Source: Toxorhynchites rutilus septentrionalis
Taxonomy: Eukaryota; Arthropoda; Insecta; Diptera; Culicidae
Length of the DNA stretch: 64,000 nucleotides
Direction: 5' to 3'
NCBI RefSeq assembly: GCF_029784135.1
Contig: NC_073746.1
Coordinates: forward strand, 158,709,108 to 158,773,107
Made by a program: the position numbers and the translations under genes. This document shows, one piece after another, positions 21,978 to 34,786 of this stretch (positions are counted from its first letter, which is position 1; every line of letters begins with the position of its first letter). The notes under the pieces were generated by a model, which was given only the letters and a program-made list of their open reading frames with translations, did no database searches and was not told the DNA's origin.

Positions 21978-24900
21978 TTCGTTCCATCCTCGAGACAAGT
22001 TGCGTTGTTTGGAATCCGCATCCGTTTAGTGTTAATTAGATAGTAATTTTGGTCGTATAGATACTATATTTTTATCTCCTCTATTAATCTTATTATTTCA
22101 TTCATATCGAAAAATGTAACCAAATGAACATCCCTATTTCAATAACTGTTTCTCAGCTACAACATAATGTACCAGAGAAAAAAATGCCCGGAAGGTTAAA
22201 GACGCCCCAACATTCATGTCCGAGGGCCCGCCGCAGCACCGATATTTGAATCGTGAGCAAAATATTGAATAGGTACATTATGGCAATTGCAATTGTTTTG
22301 ATGCCCTTAAGTTGGGTTCGCAGCTAGAAACTTAACTCGATTTTCCATCAGAATGTGTTATTACTTGATGATATTGAATTGGGTTGAGCCATTTTATGTG
22401 CCATTTGCCGTGCTTCTACCTCTCTGTAAGCCAATTTCAAGAAACATAAACATAAAGTCCTCATGGAACGATTCTGTTCCACCAAACGACTAGAAACGAC
22501 AGAACCGTACAATTTTGTCAATAATTATCATGAACATTAGTAAAGCACCCGTTCAGCTTCTGAAACCAAATGGCAATTTTCCAGCGTAGTGGACAGGCTG
22601 CTTATAATTACGAAGGGATGCCACTTTTAGGGCGCCAACAGCAGAGAGCATAGAACAACCCGCGGCTGCTTTCAGTGAACGCGCATAAACATCACAAACA
22701 GAAATGCCATCCATTCGTTCTCGTTGTCCCCATCGTTGTCGCCATCGTCGTAGTCGTGATAAAATTAACCCTTCTCTCTGAATGGCCCTCAAATGGCTCG
22801 GGAGCATCGCGTGGCCAGAGTTTTCGTAAGAGCTCAGTAAAATATTATAACAATTTTATTTATTTGTTTATTTACGTTTGTGTATTTAAAGAGGACACTT
22901 CCAAAACAAATTTCACTTGGCTGGAGTCACTTTGGCTGGCATATAGTAGCTATGGTTAGGGCTTCGGATAGAAATCAACAGCACGATTGGTAAGGGGGTG
23001 GGTTAACGATTTGCGATGGTGATGACACCAATTTGGAGGTTATAGTCAACTTCTAATAACAGGGAAATAACTTGAACAGCCCCTAACTGCTGAACATACT
23101 GAGTTATTTTTGCCATGGGATTCTCAATAATGACAAGTAGATTCAATTATAGCAAGTCGATTCATGGAGACTTTTGTATTTATTTTTATAAAATAATATA
23201 TAAAATATAATTATTTTTATCACGAAATTCATAAATATGAAATAATTTCTGCTGCATTTTCCAATTTGCGACTTGTACGCAGACGTATGTTTTACAAAAC
23301 GTCAAGGCAACAGTTCGCGTTCGATTGGAATATTACAGTTGTTCTACCACATTTTAATTGCAGAAAAAAGAAGACAGGTATTTTAACCTTTGAATGGAAT
23401 ATATGGACTGCTCCAATGCTGTGTTCAAACTTAATGACATCGTAACGGCAATATATTAGTCTCAAACCAATTTTCCAACCAACTATTTGTGTGAAAACAA
23501 AACTATACAATCGCAACGCATTAAGTTCTACCGGCAAACAAGTTCATAACATTTATTTGCAATGACCCTTCTGAAATTTTTCCCCAACTGAACTACTTTT
23601 CGGCTCGATAGCTAACCCATTTCATCTCAATGCAATCGTTGTCAAGAATAGCAAACGCTGCCAAATAGGATTTGCTTCCGGAACGATATAGGAATATTTG
23701 CTCCAAACTAATTGTACGGTGTTATTCCGCCGGTGAGATTCCTTCGAAAGCAAAATAATTTATTTTTCACACCGTCTTGCCATCTTTGATCCTGCGAATA
23801 ATTAGAAGCGTCTATGGACCCTTGATGATCCCGTCATGTATACGCCAGGGACACACGAGCCAACACCATTTGAAAGCGAATAGAAACAAAAGATGAAAGA
23901 ACCTCATTTCCCACTTAGTTCATTATGTGCATACTAACTCCCCCGCGTGGGAGGTTCTTCGCTCATGCCGCTTGTTGTGTCAGGTGGGGGCGATAGGAGC
24001 GCTACACGCGAAGTTCCAGACCGACCGACCAAGATCCAAGGGCCCATAAGTGTTCACAGCATCACGCTGCGGGATCATGAAACAAAGACCGTGGTGTTGA
24101 GCCTGAATACCTGGAAAACTGTTTAATTGAGTTCAATTTTCCTTCTTTCTTTCTTTCGTTCTCGCTTCTCGTCGCAGTTTTTCTGAAGTTTTCTGTTTTA
24201 ATTATATGTAAGTGGAGAAGCTTTCGAAGCGTCGGCTTTCATCTTTGGCTGACTGCTAGTGAATATCGCTTCTTGTACTGCATTTTCACATTTTTTTTTC
24301 TCGTTTCGTTCACGCCCAAGAAACAACCAACCAACGAAAAATTGCGAATGAGTTAGCTCCAGGAAAATTGCAAATAATTAATGTTATACTTTACGGTTAT
24401 TTAGTAGCATCAACTGGAGTTTAAAGCGGTGAGGACAGGGTTGAAAGGCAACTCTCGAGGCCACGAGTTGCAACTCGAGGGCCCAATTAGCAGCGAGGTG
24501 CATTTCGCGTTATCCTTGCATTCTGCCGGGCTTGCTTAGAGGTGTGATACCATAACTAATTAGAGCCACTTCAGCCGCAGTCAGACTCTAGCAACATCAA
24601 AGTTTTGCGCCCACTTCGGGGATGATTCGGGATGATTACCTTGAAGAGTAACGGCTTCAATGAAATACAGACTCAATTATGTGTACCATTGACACAAACG
24701 GAGTCAGATCTGCCACTGGTGAGCTGTTTCAATTCTAATAAGATAATTAGGATTACGTGTACTAATTACCGATCGTACAATGCAACGCACCAATTTAGGC
24801 AGAGAAGAGCATTGCCACTTGAACCGAAGTCGCGCTCTCGCAATTACAAAATTGCAAAGGAAACGGAATGGAAATTGTGTATCATGAAGCGGAACCAAAT

Positions 24901-25203
24901 GTTTGCTCTATCTTTCGCAAAATCGAGACTAGATATGCTTTCTCTTTATTACACGTATCTGCAGATACAAAGGAAAACCAGTTTGGCCGAAAATATTATT
25001 GTATACCCGAGATTATAATACAATTTCCATCCACTATTTCTCCAACTATCGACACTTTTATTTCCTCCATTAACAGGCATTCCTTAGCCGCAAGTGTTCT
25101 CATCGGTAAGGGTGGATAATCTATCCTCCCATTATGGAGTCCGATTGTTACGGTGACGATGTTATTCATATTGGACGAGTTGTGAATTAATTTACTTTGA
25201 TTA
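21978..25203. other. Unassigned 3.2 kb
   Basis: I recognise no element or gene. The part 23560-24620 is relatively GC-balanced and low in homopolymers and may be host low-copy sequence. An (ATTT)n patch at 22856-22880 is the kind of tail left by a non-LTR insertion. The frames at 24632-25018 (+) and 22553-22807 (-) have no known motif. Confidence 0.4.
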
Positions 25204-25423
25204 GTTCACATTAGGGTAGCAATGGATGTATGGAATAAAAATTTCATTATCGAATTTCAAAACCCGACCACAATTTGATTATTGGCCCAAAAAAAAAGAC
25301 CTCAAAGTTTCAGCTCCATCGGACATGATTTAGAGGTGCCTCAAAGCGCTCAACGTTTTGAATTTTTGATCCTCGAAAATCTTTCTATGGGAGAGTGAAG
25401 GAAATTTGGAAAATCGAAAATTG

Positions 25424-27826
25424 TGGACACCCCATTTTGTCCACGTGGACATTTTTTCTTTTTTCAATTAAAACAATTAAGTAAATAACTGAATTGCGCC
25501 TAAATTCCATTTTATCTCAATTTAACTTCAATTTATATCATTGTTTTCTAGCTGTACTCTGCTGTACCTGCATTGTTGTGGCCCATTACTTTTTGTATGG
25601 TAGGTAAATGACTAACAAGTACAAAGTACAGAGCACATGTTTCATATGAGTTTTATTTTGAAATACTTGTGAGTATACAATATTTTTGCTAACACAGAAA
25701 CACACTGTGTACAGTTGAGCAGATGAGGAACAAACCGCATCTGAATATAAACTACACAACTTCGAAGATTGATCTTGAGTCTTGACTAATTATGGTTTGC
25801 AATCATAATCGAGCCAATCGAATAAAAATAAATTAATTCATTAAAATCCTCTTTAAATACAATTTCAGTACCCGTTTTTTAAACACTTGCAAATGCAAAA
25901 TGTGTTGATGTCACATAGTATACGAGCCTGATCACGAACGTCACTTCACGGTGAAAACGATATGAAATGTATACCATTCATTTCGTTTTCACCGTGAAGT
26001 GACTTTCGTTCGTATTGTACATATTTGATACAAGAAATCAATTTACGTTCGCGGCTTTATTTCAGAAGAGTACATCAGAGTACATCTGGAAATCCATTAA
26101 CATCTTCGTCAGTAATAGTGCAAATGACCTGATTAATTCGATTCATATTTGATTCATGTGAAATTTCAGCAGAACTTTTCACTACAGAGATATTCTTGAT
26201 CGAATGAAAAAATAACCTTTCACTTTGGATTATGAATGTTTCATGATATAACGATCGCGTAGTTGTGGAAGATGAAAATGGGCAGTTGTGATAGCTAGAG
26301 AATGTTCTATACAATATACAGCCATTGCTATGACCAATGCATTGTTTCGTGGCAGAGTTGCAGCGTTCCAAAAATCACCCAAAACTTACGATATCGCATC
26401 CCGCTCCTTTTTTTTTTTTGTTGGGTGCAGTTCTTTGTCCACTACGAAATATGATCGATCACTGTAAATATCGATTAACCTTCACTCTGTATTTCCAATT
26501 CATCTTTAGTCGGTAACGCAATACGGAACCTTTTCCGTCATATTTCGGATAATTTTCTAAGGGTATTCAAATATTTTATTATTTTCCAAATCCTTATCGA
26601 ACATTCTGCATTGAGTGTCTATGGATGACTTCCGAAATGGGGAAAAAGGACATCAGACAACTCACGATTCATGCATTCCCAACTATGAAATCAAGCTCAA
26701 ATATGAACTATGAAAGAATTATTGAACATTTCTTGAGACCTATTTTTTGCCTGAAATTGACCCAAATTAAAAAATACACTATTTAGAACGGTTTAGTTGC
26801 ATTCATTCGATAGATGAAAAAAATTACGGGGAAAAGCTTCAATTTTGTTGATAAAAACCATCATGTATTACTAACATAGTCTAAGCAAACATTGTCAAAA
26901 TATTGAACTCCCGGCCCCGTTAGGCTGACGCCATATGAACCTTAATAAAATATATATTTTGGATAAAAAAAAATCATGTATATCATGTATTGTTGGCAGA
27001 AAATTAATAAAAACAATTAAAAAACAAAAAATATCAAGTTTATTTTCACCTCTAAAAGGCACTTTAATACATCAAATTAAATGTTTTACAACTGCATTCT
27101 ATGCGAAATTTTCAGAAAAATAAATATGAGAATACTAGGTCAATTGATTAAAGTTTGACGACTAGTGGTGCATGGATCATTTTACGCAAATGTAAATATT
27201 AATTCCTAGAAATCGAGGAATTCCAATACTTTGAAAAATTGCAACTTTTCGGGTAAAAAATACAAAAAAATGATTTTACACGTAATTCGGCATGAACAAC
27301 TATACAGGCATTATTATCCTAAGACCAATTGTTCTCGAGAAAAATCTATAGAAAATTATATTATATTTGATGAAAAAGACATATGTGTAATATCATGAAA
27401 ACTATAATGGAATCGTTTAATTTTCATAGTTTTGGACTATGAACGTTTATGCATAACCCATATCTATAAAAGTCATAGGATCATAGGAATTAGCTCGGTC
27501 CTTCACAGTTTACGTGAGTTATTTTCAGAATATGTATTTCAATGAAGAAGAATGATATTAGTAAAAATATATCAAGCAGGCAGCTCAATCCGTTTATTGA
27601 TAAATATGGAATACTCAGGTTTGGCAGAATGTTTTTAAAGTCTTGAATACGGAACAGTTTCCATCTAATTTAGAATGTATTGGTGATTGTATTTGAAAAA
27701 AATATATATTATGCGTGTCCACGTGGACATAGTCTATACCTCCTCCCCCCTCTCCGTGGACAAGCGTGGACATTGTCATACTCCCTACCTCCCCTAAAGT
27801 TGTCCACGTGGTATGTGGACAGCCCC
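25424..27826. mobile_element. T-family remnant inside element U
   Basis: The right end AAGTTGTCCACGTGGTATGT then GGACAGCCCC (to 27826) matches the right end of the T element at 36160. CGTGGACAAGCGTGGACATT stands just inside it at about 27762, as in the others. The left side has GTCCACGTGGACATTTTTTC at about 25440, a partial match only. The interior has no sequence shared with T that I can see, so this may be a diverged relative sharing only ends. Confidence 0.5.
25935..26018. repeat. Long imperfect hairpin
   Basis: The arm CGAACGTCACTTCACGGTG, running on to AAAACG, pairs with CGTTTTCACCGTGAAGTGAC. A 20-bp core is perfect and extends imperfectly on both sides, around a loop of about 10-20 nt. 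It lies in the interior of element U. It could be a short foldback insertion; no function is supported. Confidence 0.6.
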
Positions 27827-28714
27827 TAACCTGAGAGGCATTGAAGGTATGGCAAAAAATAATTATTGAATTTCAAAAATCGACCATGTATATTTTCGAT
27901 TTTCCAAATTTCCTTCACTCGCCCCTTGGAAGATTTTCGAGGATCAAAACATCAAAACGCTTTGAGGCACCCTTAAATCATATCTGATTGAGCTGAAACT
28001 TTGCACAGCTCATTGTTTGGGCCAATAAACAAAATGTACATGGTCGGTTTTGGAAATTTGACATGACCATTTTCGCTGCCACCCTAGTTCACATAGTAGA
28101 AATCTGCATCCTAACTCACCTGATCTCATAAATGAACTGTAGCCATAAAGTTCTACCGTTTGGTCCTTTAGCAATACTTGTGGGGCTTTCTCTCGTAGAC
28201 TCGCTAGTGTTTTTTTTTCAGCGTCTGAACATAGATGGTAAGGAACAAGCGATAACAAATCGGGAATCACAGTTTTTATTTATGTTTTTTTTTTTGAAAA
28301 AATGCTATTAATGTTCAATTTGTTACATTTTTATGTATAAATTATCGCATTTTACATACTCTGCTAACTTTTCTCTATTTAGAAACATGTCAAGAACATG
28401 TCAAACGTAAGAATTTACACACAAAAATGTTGCGAGCAAAACATTATTTTTTTCAGGAGTCTTCATACAAAAATGACTTATATTCCAAAAACTATAAAAG
28501 ATAGAAAGTTGATGTCTTCGACAAAAGTTCATATTTTAATAAGACCAAAACATTGTCGCATACACTATATCGCTATCTTGACTTTAAACAAAATTAGAAA
28601 TAGTTGTATTTTTTTCAAAAAAAACATGAAAAAGTTGTTGTTCGAAAAACTTTTTCCCTGTAAAAGTGCCCATCTTCCGATGTATGGACGACTTGTTAGA
28701 AATTGTAAGGGCTA

Positions 28715-28717
<3 letters not shown>

Positions 28718-28771
<54 letters not shown>
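28718..28771. repeat. (TA)n microsatellite
   Basis: About 27 TA units without interruption, between element U and the T locus. It supplies the IYIYIY tail of the chance frame 28398-28778. Confidence 0.95.
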
Positions 28772-28774
<3 letters not shown>

Positions 28775-30693
28775 GTAATTTAAAAAAAAAATTTGAGAAA
28801 AATGAATTTTAATTTTTAAAATAACTTTTTCTTCAGCAAACTTTTTTTCCAAAAAAAATTTGGTATTTTTTAATGAAAATTTAAACAGTTTCCTACATTC
28901 CGTTCTTTAACAATAATTTTGTAGGTATCATAGTTTTTAAGTTATAACTTTTTGTTTAAAATAACAAGTGGACAAGCGTGGACATTTCTTATACCCCTCC
29001 CCCTGTTGTCCACGTGGACATTCCTCCGGTTTTGAGCAAAAAATCAAGAAATTCTATTTTTTCGCTTAAATTTCATTTCAAGTTTGTTTCTATTTTCTAT
29101 TCCATATGTTTAATGATAAAAATTATAGCCTTACCAATGGTAACGATTTGTCTTGAAATCTTCGATGTTTTTCAACATTGTCCGGGAGCTCATTATTTTC
29201 TTCCGAATTCCATCCACGTTATCTTCATATCCATTTTAAAATACCCTTTGTGAGCTTATTCTCGAGTATTTTTATTAAAGCTGGCTGGCTGTTTGAGTTT
29301 TCAAAAAATCAGACAATGAAATCAACCACTTTGTTTGAAAACAGAATTTTCTCGTCTAAACATCAATAACTTTCGCTTTTACAGGTTCGGTAGTGCCTGA
29401 TGGCTATAATGAACCTAGTAAAACAAAACATCTGCAATATCATCGTGATCGATGATTCCGTTGACCTACAACCCTTAATTGTTAAATCATGCTGAATATT
29501 GTCCATAAAAATTCATGCCGAATCTAAGGAAAAAACCCAAAGCATATTTTTGTAGGCATACATCTTTTCGATCATAGATGCACCGTTTTTTCCTGGATAT
29601 TTCAGCATCCTTCATGCAACTTGAGAATTCCATCCTCTCAGAACTTATGCTATACAGTATGTTGAAGTTCTTACAAGAATCTTAACAGTTAATAATATGA
29701 AGATGCAATGTCTGGTGTGTAAGGCGGGTGGAGTTTTAGAAGTGCCCTAGAAGCGTTCTGGATCGTTGATTTTCATACATTCAGCTGCTAGCAGTACTTG
29801 TTGGAATTCATCGAAACTAGTTGAAGTAGTTGAGTTGGATTCATCGAAACTAGCAGTAGGTAAAAGCTCAGGATACAGATTTTCTTCCAGTCCTACCAGA
29901 CCCAGCCATAACTTTCTTCAAGCGAAAACCTGCTTCGGAGTTCCATTCACTTGCCAAGATTTTTTTTAACTCAACATCCTTGTAAATGATTTGCCCTTTA
30001 CAATTCGCTACAAATATGTATTTTCGTCGCGTTTATGAAACGAATCGCAGATTGAGATAAGTCCCTTCAAGTGTTTTTCGGTAAAATAAACCCTTATTCC
30101 TGAATCCGGTCGAATTTGAAATTAGCACAATGTTGCGTTCTTTAAGAGGGTATTCTAGTCTAAAAATTTGAAAAAAAAAATCTTTTTTTTTTCTTCATAT
30201 TTCTCTAATTCAGATATTTAAGGGTGCTCATACACTGTTTAACCGAATCCAAATATTTGACTCTTTTTGACAGATAAAATTTGGTCAACGTGTACTGATC
30301 AAAGGGGCTGTCCACATACCACGTGGACAACTTTAGGGGGGGTAGGGGTTACGAAAATGTCCACGCTTGTCCACGGTAAGGGAGGAGGGGGTTTTGATAT
30401 TGTCCACGTGGAAACGTTAAGTATTTTTTAAAGTAGAACATTCAAGTTAGAAGTCAAAATTGAATGAGATCTGTTTTGTATTTACACAATTTTTTGAACT
30501 TCACGCCCGCCCTGAGTGCTCAGTATTCATCAATAAAAATACTGAACTGCCTGAGAGTGCTGCTCGGTCAAACATCCATATTTTTTCATATGACTGAACC
30601 TCTTTCCTGAAATGAATATTCTGGAGGTAACGCACATGAACTAGGATCCAATTTATTCCAACCGGTAATAGAGGGCATGGGGCAATGCATGGA

Positions 30694-30903
30694 CTACATA
30701 TTAACCCATATTACGGAACCCGATCGGATTTGACAAATCGCAATCCGAACGAAATAAACTTTTGCATTCTGCATTTCAAGGTTACAATATTTGTACAATC
30801 CGATAGGATTTGATTCGATCAGATTAAGGGGGATAGAGACACGAATTTCGGACGTTTGTTCGAGGTCCGAAAAAGTAAAACAAAGACTATTTTTACCATC
30901 CAT
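30694..30903 (-). CDS. Small T-encoded ORF, 69 aa, nested copy
   Basis: Starts MDGKNSLCFTFSDLEQTSEI and ends SGSVIWVNM. The T2 copy at 35561-35770 differs by one residue (Ser/Ile at position 6). The two are nearly identical because the elements themselves are, so conservation alone is weak evidence for coding. A diverged relative begins MDSKNILC at 2424, where the frame shifts after about 10 residues. I do not recognise a domain. Possibly the remains of an accessory or N-terminal transposase exon. Confidence 0.3.
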   Translation of the reverse strand: MDGKNSLCFTFSDLEQTSEIRVSIPLNLIESNPIGLYKYCNLEMQNAKVYFVRIAICQIRSGSVIWVNM

Positions 30904-31339
30904 TATATCACTATTTGTTATATCAATAAAACAAAAATTGAACGGAAAAATATATATCCATAATTAGAAGCTGATCGAGTGAGGGGGTTCAAAAAAAAGT
31001 TGTGCCATGGCGTACAAGATTCCAGCACTTCTGGATCTCTGAAACAAACAAATCGAACAGATTCTGAATCAGTAAAGATGCCACTATCGTATGAACCTCG
31101 GACAAGTCAAAAACGTGTTTTTTGATAAAATGGCGGAAATTTGAACTGATTCTGAATCAGTAAAGATGCCACTATCGTATGAACCTCGGACAAGTCAAAA
31201 ATGTGTTTTTTGATAAAATGGCGGAAATTTGAAGGAAAAATGCTGTTAAAAACTTTTTTTTTCAAGTTTCTTGTTTTTTTTAAATAGTAAAGTTACGAAA
31301 TTATGATTTTTTATAGGTTCATGCGATAGAAAGATACAT

Positions 31340-31502
31340 TCTTCTTCTTCTTCTTCAATGGCACGAACTTCGCCGTCTCAACGTAGTATTACTTGCGTCA
31401 TTTTTATTAGTACTTAGTTGAGATTTCTATGCCAAATAACACGCCTTGAATGCATTCTGAGTGGTAAGCTCTAGAATACGCGTGATCACAGTGCAAGTTG
31501 CA
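31340..31502 (-). mobile_element. 5'-truncated (GAA)n SINE in nested T
   Basis: 163 bp with the SINE body (ACGCGTGATCACAGTGCAAG antisense) and (TTC)n at its 3' end. AGAAAGATACAT flanks it on both sides (31328-31339 and 31503-31514). The same insertion with the same 163 bp sits in T2 at 34962. The SINE therefore entered the T lineage before these two copies separated. Confidence 0.9.
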
Positions 31503-31789
31503 AGAAAGATACATACAAATTGTATTCATATAAACATAGATCGGATAAGTAGAACTTGAGATATCGTGTAAACCAGTTTGAAAAACATATTTCGAGAAAA
31601 ACGCGTTTGTAGTTTTTTTTTTTTTTTCTTTCTTTATTATAGAGATTTTCAGCCAAAGGCTGGTTCTTCTCTAAACGTTTGTAGTTAATTGTTATGGCCG
31701 TACTAGATAAGATATCGCATCACTAAAATGGCTATAGCTTGGTAAATAATGAGATTTTCAAAAAAGTCTCTTCTATGGTATATTCTTAA

Positions 31790-32142
31790 GGTGGCCGTAC
31801 ACTGTTTGCCCGGAGGTCAAACATTTGATATTTTTTGACAGATAAGGTTTGATTTGATATTTGTACAAACACTATTTTGTTTGCCACTCTTCAATTTTAA
31901 ACAGTAGTAAACAATATCAAACACCGAACATGGAAAAAAAATCAACTGAAATATCCAAGGTAACCTAACCATGTACCGACAGGTTCGAAGAACAGACTGA
32001 AAAAATATTTTAGGCATCCAATAATTGAATATTTGCTTGTCGTGTTTTGTGTAGAATATATTTGATCAGTACACGTTGACCAAATTTTATCTGTCAAAAA
32101 GAGTCAAATATTTGGCTTCGGTCAAACAGTGTATGAGCACCC
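31790..32142. mobile_element. TTAA-flanked MITE inside nested T
   Basis: 353 bp between TTAA at 31786-31789 and 32143-32146. Inverted ends GGTGGCCGTACACTGTTTG and, reversed, GGGTGCTCATACACTGTTTG. Arms continue to a shared TTTTTGACAGATAA. TTAA duplication suggests piggyBac- or Kolobok-type mobilisation. The same MITE in T2 runs from 30232 to 33380, interrupted by nested T. The fragment at 2139-2510 keeps the empty TTAA site. Confidence 0.85.
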
Positions 32143-33488
32143 TTAAATGTCTGAATTAGAGAAATATGAAGAAAAAAAAAAGATTTTTTTTTTCAAATTT
32201 TTAGACTAGAATACCCTCTTAAAGAACGCAACATTGTGCTAATTTCAAATTCGACCGGATTCAGGAATAAGGGTTTATTTTACCGAAAAACACTTGAAGG
32301 GACTTATCTCAATCTGCGATTCGTTTCATAAACGCGACGAAAATACATATTTGTAGCGAATTGTAAAGGGCAAATCATTTACAAGGATGTTGAGTTAAAA
32401 AAAATCTTGGCAAGTGAATGGAACTCCGAAGCAGGTTTTCGCTTGAAGAAAGTTATGGCTGGGTCTGGTAGGACTGGAAGAAAATCTGTATCCTGAGCTT
32501 TTACCTACTGCTAGTTTCGATGAATCCAACTGAACTACTTCAACTAGTTTCGATGAATTCCAACAAGTACTGCTAGCAGCTGAATGTATGAAAATCAACG
32601 ATCCAGAACGCTTCTAGGGCACTTCTAAAACTCCACCCGCCTTACACACCAGACATTGCATCTTCATATTATTAACTGTTAAGATTCTTGTAAGAACTTC
32701 AACATACTGTATAGCATAAGTTCTGAGAGGATGGAATTCTCAAGTTGCATGAAGGATGCTGAAATATTCAGGAAAAAAATGGATATGAAGATAACTTGGA
32801 TGGAATTCGGAAGAAAATAATGAGCTCCCGGACAATGTTGAAAAACATCGAAGATTTCAAGACAAATCGTTACCATTGGTAAGGCTATAATTTTTATCAT
32901 TAAACATATGGGATAGAAAATAGAAACAAACATGAAATGAAATTTAAGCGAAAAAATAGAATTTCTTGATTTTTTGCTCAAAACCGGAGGAATGTCCACG
33001 TGGACAACAGGGGGAGGGGTATAAGAAATGTCCACGCTTGTCCACGGAGGGGGAAGGGGGTGTCTAAAATCATGCTTTTTCTGTCCACGTGGTATGTGGA
33101 CAACCCCAAATATATTCTACACAAAACACGACAAGCAAATATTCAATTATTGGATGCCTAAAATATTTTTTCAGTCTGTTCTTCGAACCTGTCGGTACAT
33201 GGTTAGGTTACCTTGGATATTTCAGTTGATTTTTTTCCATGTTCGGTGTTTGATATTGTTTACTACTGTTTAAAATTGAAGAGTGGCAAACAAAATAGTG
33301 TTTGTACAAATATCAAATCAAACCTTATCTGTCAAAAAATATCAAATGTTTGACCTCCGGGCAAACAGTGTACGGCCACCTTAAGAATATACCATAGAAG
33401 AGACTTTTTTGAAAATCTCATTATTTACCAAGCTATAGCCATTTTAGTGATGCGATATCTTATCTAGTACGGCCATAACAATTAACTA

Positions 33489-34786
33489 AAGGGTGTGTCA
33501 CATCAAATTGCATCACGGAAAAAACGCTGTAGAAATTCGCCCAGTAGACCGATCCTTTTGAAAATTTTAGACAGTAAAATAAAGACTATTAAACAACTTT
33601 TGGCATTTTCTTTTTATTCATACTTCGAGCCCAAGCCCGTATGCTCGCACCTTCCTCTTTACCCCGTCCATAAGGTTCTGTACAACGTCAGGTTGTAGTT
33701 TTTTTTGAACAGAAATCCATTTTCTCTTGAAGTCCGCCTCCGATTTGACAACTTTTGGGTTCTTCCGGAGGGCCTGCTTCATAATCGCCCAACATTTCTC
33801 TATTGGGCGAAGCTCCGGCGCGTTGGGCGGGTTCATTTCCTTTGGCACTAAGGTGACCCCGTTGGCTTCGTACCACTCCAACACGTCCTTTGAATAGTGG
33901 CACGAAGCGAGATCCGGCCAGAAGATGGTCGGGCCCTCGTGCTGCTTCAATAGTGGTAGTAAGCGCTTCTGTAGGCACTCCTTAAGGTAAACCTGCCCGT
34001 TTATCGTGCCGGTCATCACGAAGGGGGCGCTCCGCTTTCCGCAAGAGCAGATCGCTTGCCACACCATGTACTTTTTAGCAAACTTGGATAGTTTCTGCTA
34101 GCGAATCTCCTCCGGAATGCTGAATTTGTCCTCTGCGGAGAAGAACAACAGGCCCGGCAGCTGACGAAAGTCCGCTTTGACGTAGGTTTCGTCGTCCATT
34201 ACCAGGCAATGCGGCTTCGTCAGCATTTCGGTGTACAGCTTCCGGGCTCGCGTCTTCCCCACCATGTTTTGCCTTTCGTCGCGGTTAGGAGCCTTCTGAA
34301 CCTTGTATGTACGCAGGCCCTCCCGCTCCTTGGTCCGCTGGACGAATGAACTTGACAAATTCAGTTTATTGGCGACATCCCGGACCGAACTTCTCGGATC
34401 ACGTCTAAACTGCTTAACTACGCGCTTGTGATCTTTTTCACTGACGGAGCATCCATTTTTGCCGTTCTTCACCTTCCGGTCGATGGTTAGGTTCTCGAAG
34501 TATCGTTTTAGTACTCTGCTGACCGTGGATTGGACGATTCCCAGCATCTTACCGATGTCCCGATGTGACAACTCCGGATTCTCGAAATGAGTGCACAGGA
34601 TTAATTCACGACGCTCTTTTTCGTTCGACGATATTTTTCCAAATTTACGAAAAATTAACAGTGAAGCATGGTCAACGTGATCTATACACTCTTATCTGAT
34701 TATAAGCGAAAGCTGAAGATATAATTTCTAAAAATAAAATTTCTACAGCGTTTTTTCCGTGATGCAATTTGATGTGACACACCCTT
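33489..34786 (-). mobile_element. DD37E Tc1/mariner element, copy 4
   Basis: 1298 bp, TA at 33487-33488 and 34787-34788. The opposite arm of the T repeat (about 31680) reads AAACGTTTGTAGTTAATTG without the element. The target was therefore a single TA and the insertion followed the split of the two T copies. Both TIRs match the family. Confidence 0.96.
33618..34634 (-). pseudogene. DD37E transposase, start codon and internal stop mutated
   Basis: The initiator is ATA instead of ATG (34632-34634). At about 34099 a TAG replaces the Lys codon after SIPEEIR, between the first Asp block (VMDDETYVKADF) and YMVWQAICSCGKR. The catalytic residues are still encoded: D148, D241 and E279 (ELRPIEKCWA, Tyr to Cys next to the Glu). 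Re-initiation at the downstream Met would give only a partial catalytic domain. Inactive. Confidence 0.95.

Larger units (their letters stand above)
25212..28086. mobile_element. hAT-like non-autonomous element U with ~200-bp inverted ends
   Basis: The left end TAGGGTAGCAATGG and the right end CGCTGCCACCCTA (reverse TAGGGTGGCAGCG) are bounded by the 8-bp duplication GTTCACAT (25204-25211 and 28087-28094). The inverted arms extend to about 25420 and 27885. They share CCTCAAAGCG / CGCTTTGAGG and GGAAATTTGGAAAATCGAAA. The inner 2.4 kb is occupied by T-like material. A 2.9-kb length with no transposase, TAGGG ends and an 8-bp duplication suggests a hAT non-autonomous element. An end of the same family lies at about 37745. 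Confidence 0.8.
30304..33107 (-). mobile_element. T element, nested inverted copy with 3-bp target duplication
   Basis: 2804 bp. Left end GGGGCTGTCCACATACCACG; right end CGTGGTATGTGGACAACCCC, an inverted match over about 27 bp. The flanks are AAA at 30301-30303 and 33108-33110. The uninterrupted target (GATCAAATATATTC, read on the minus strand) survives inside this very copy at about 32055-32070, so the duplication is proven to be three bases. GTCCACG repeats are clustered in the first and last 115 bp. TIRs starting GG and a 3-bp duplication fit several superfamilies (PIF/Harbinger-like among them). I cannot choose without a transposase. Confidence 0.9.

Noticed and set aside
28398..28778. 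126-codon ORF ending in Ile-Tyr repeats
   Set aside because: The end is a (TA)n microsatellite and the rest has no motif; AT-rich chance frame.
28978..33035. Mirrored frames MDISYTPPP and MIFIHSAASS as T proteins
   Set aside because: The first is largely the GTCCACG terminal repeat translated; both occur twice only because the element does, with no family resemblance.
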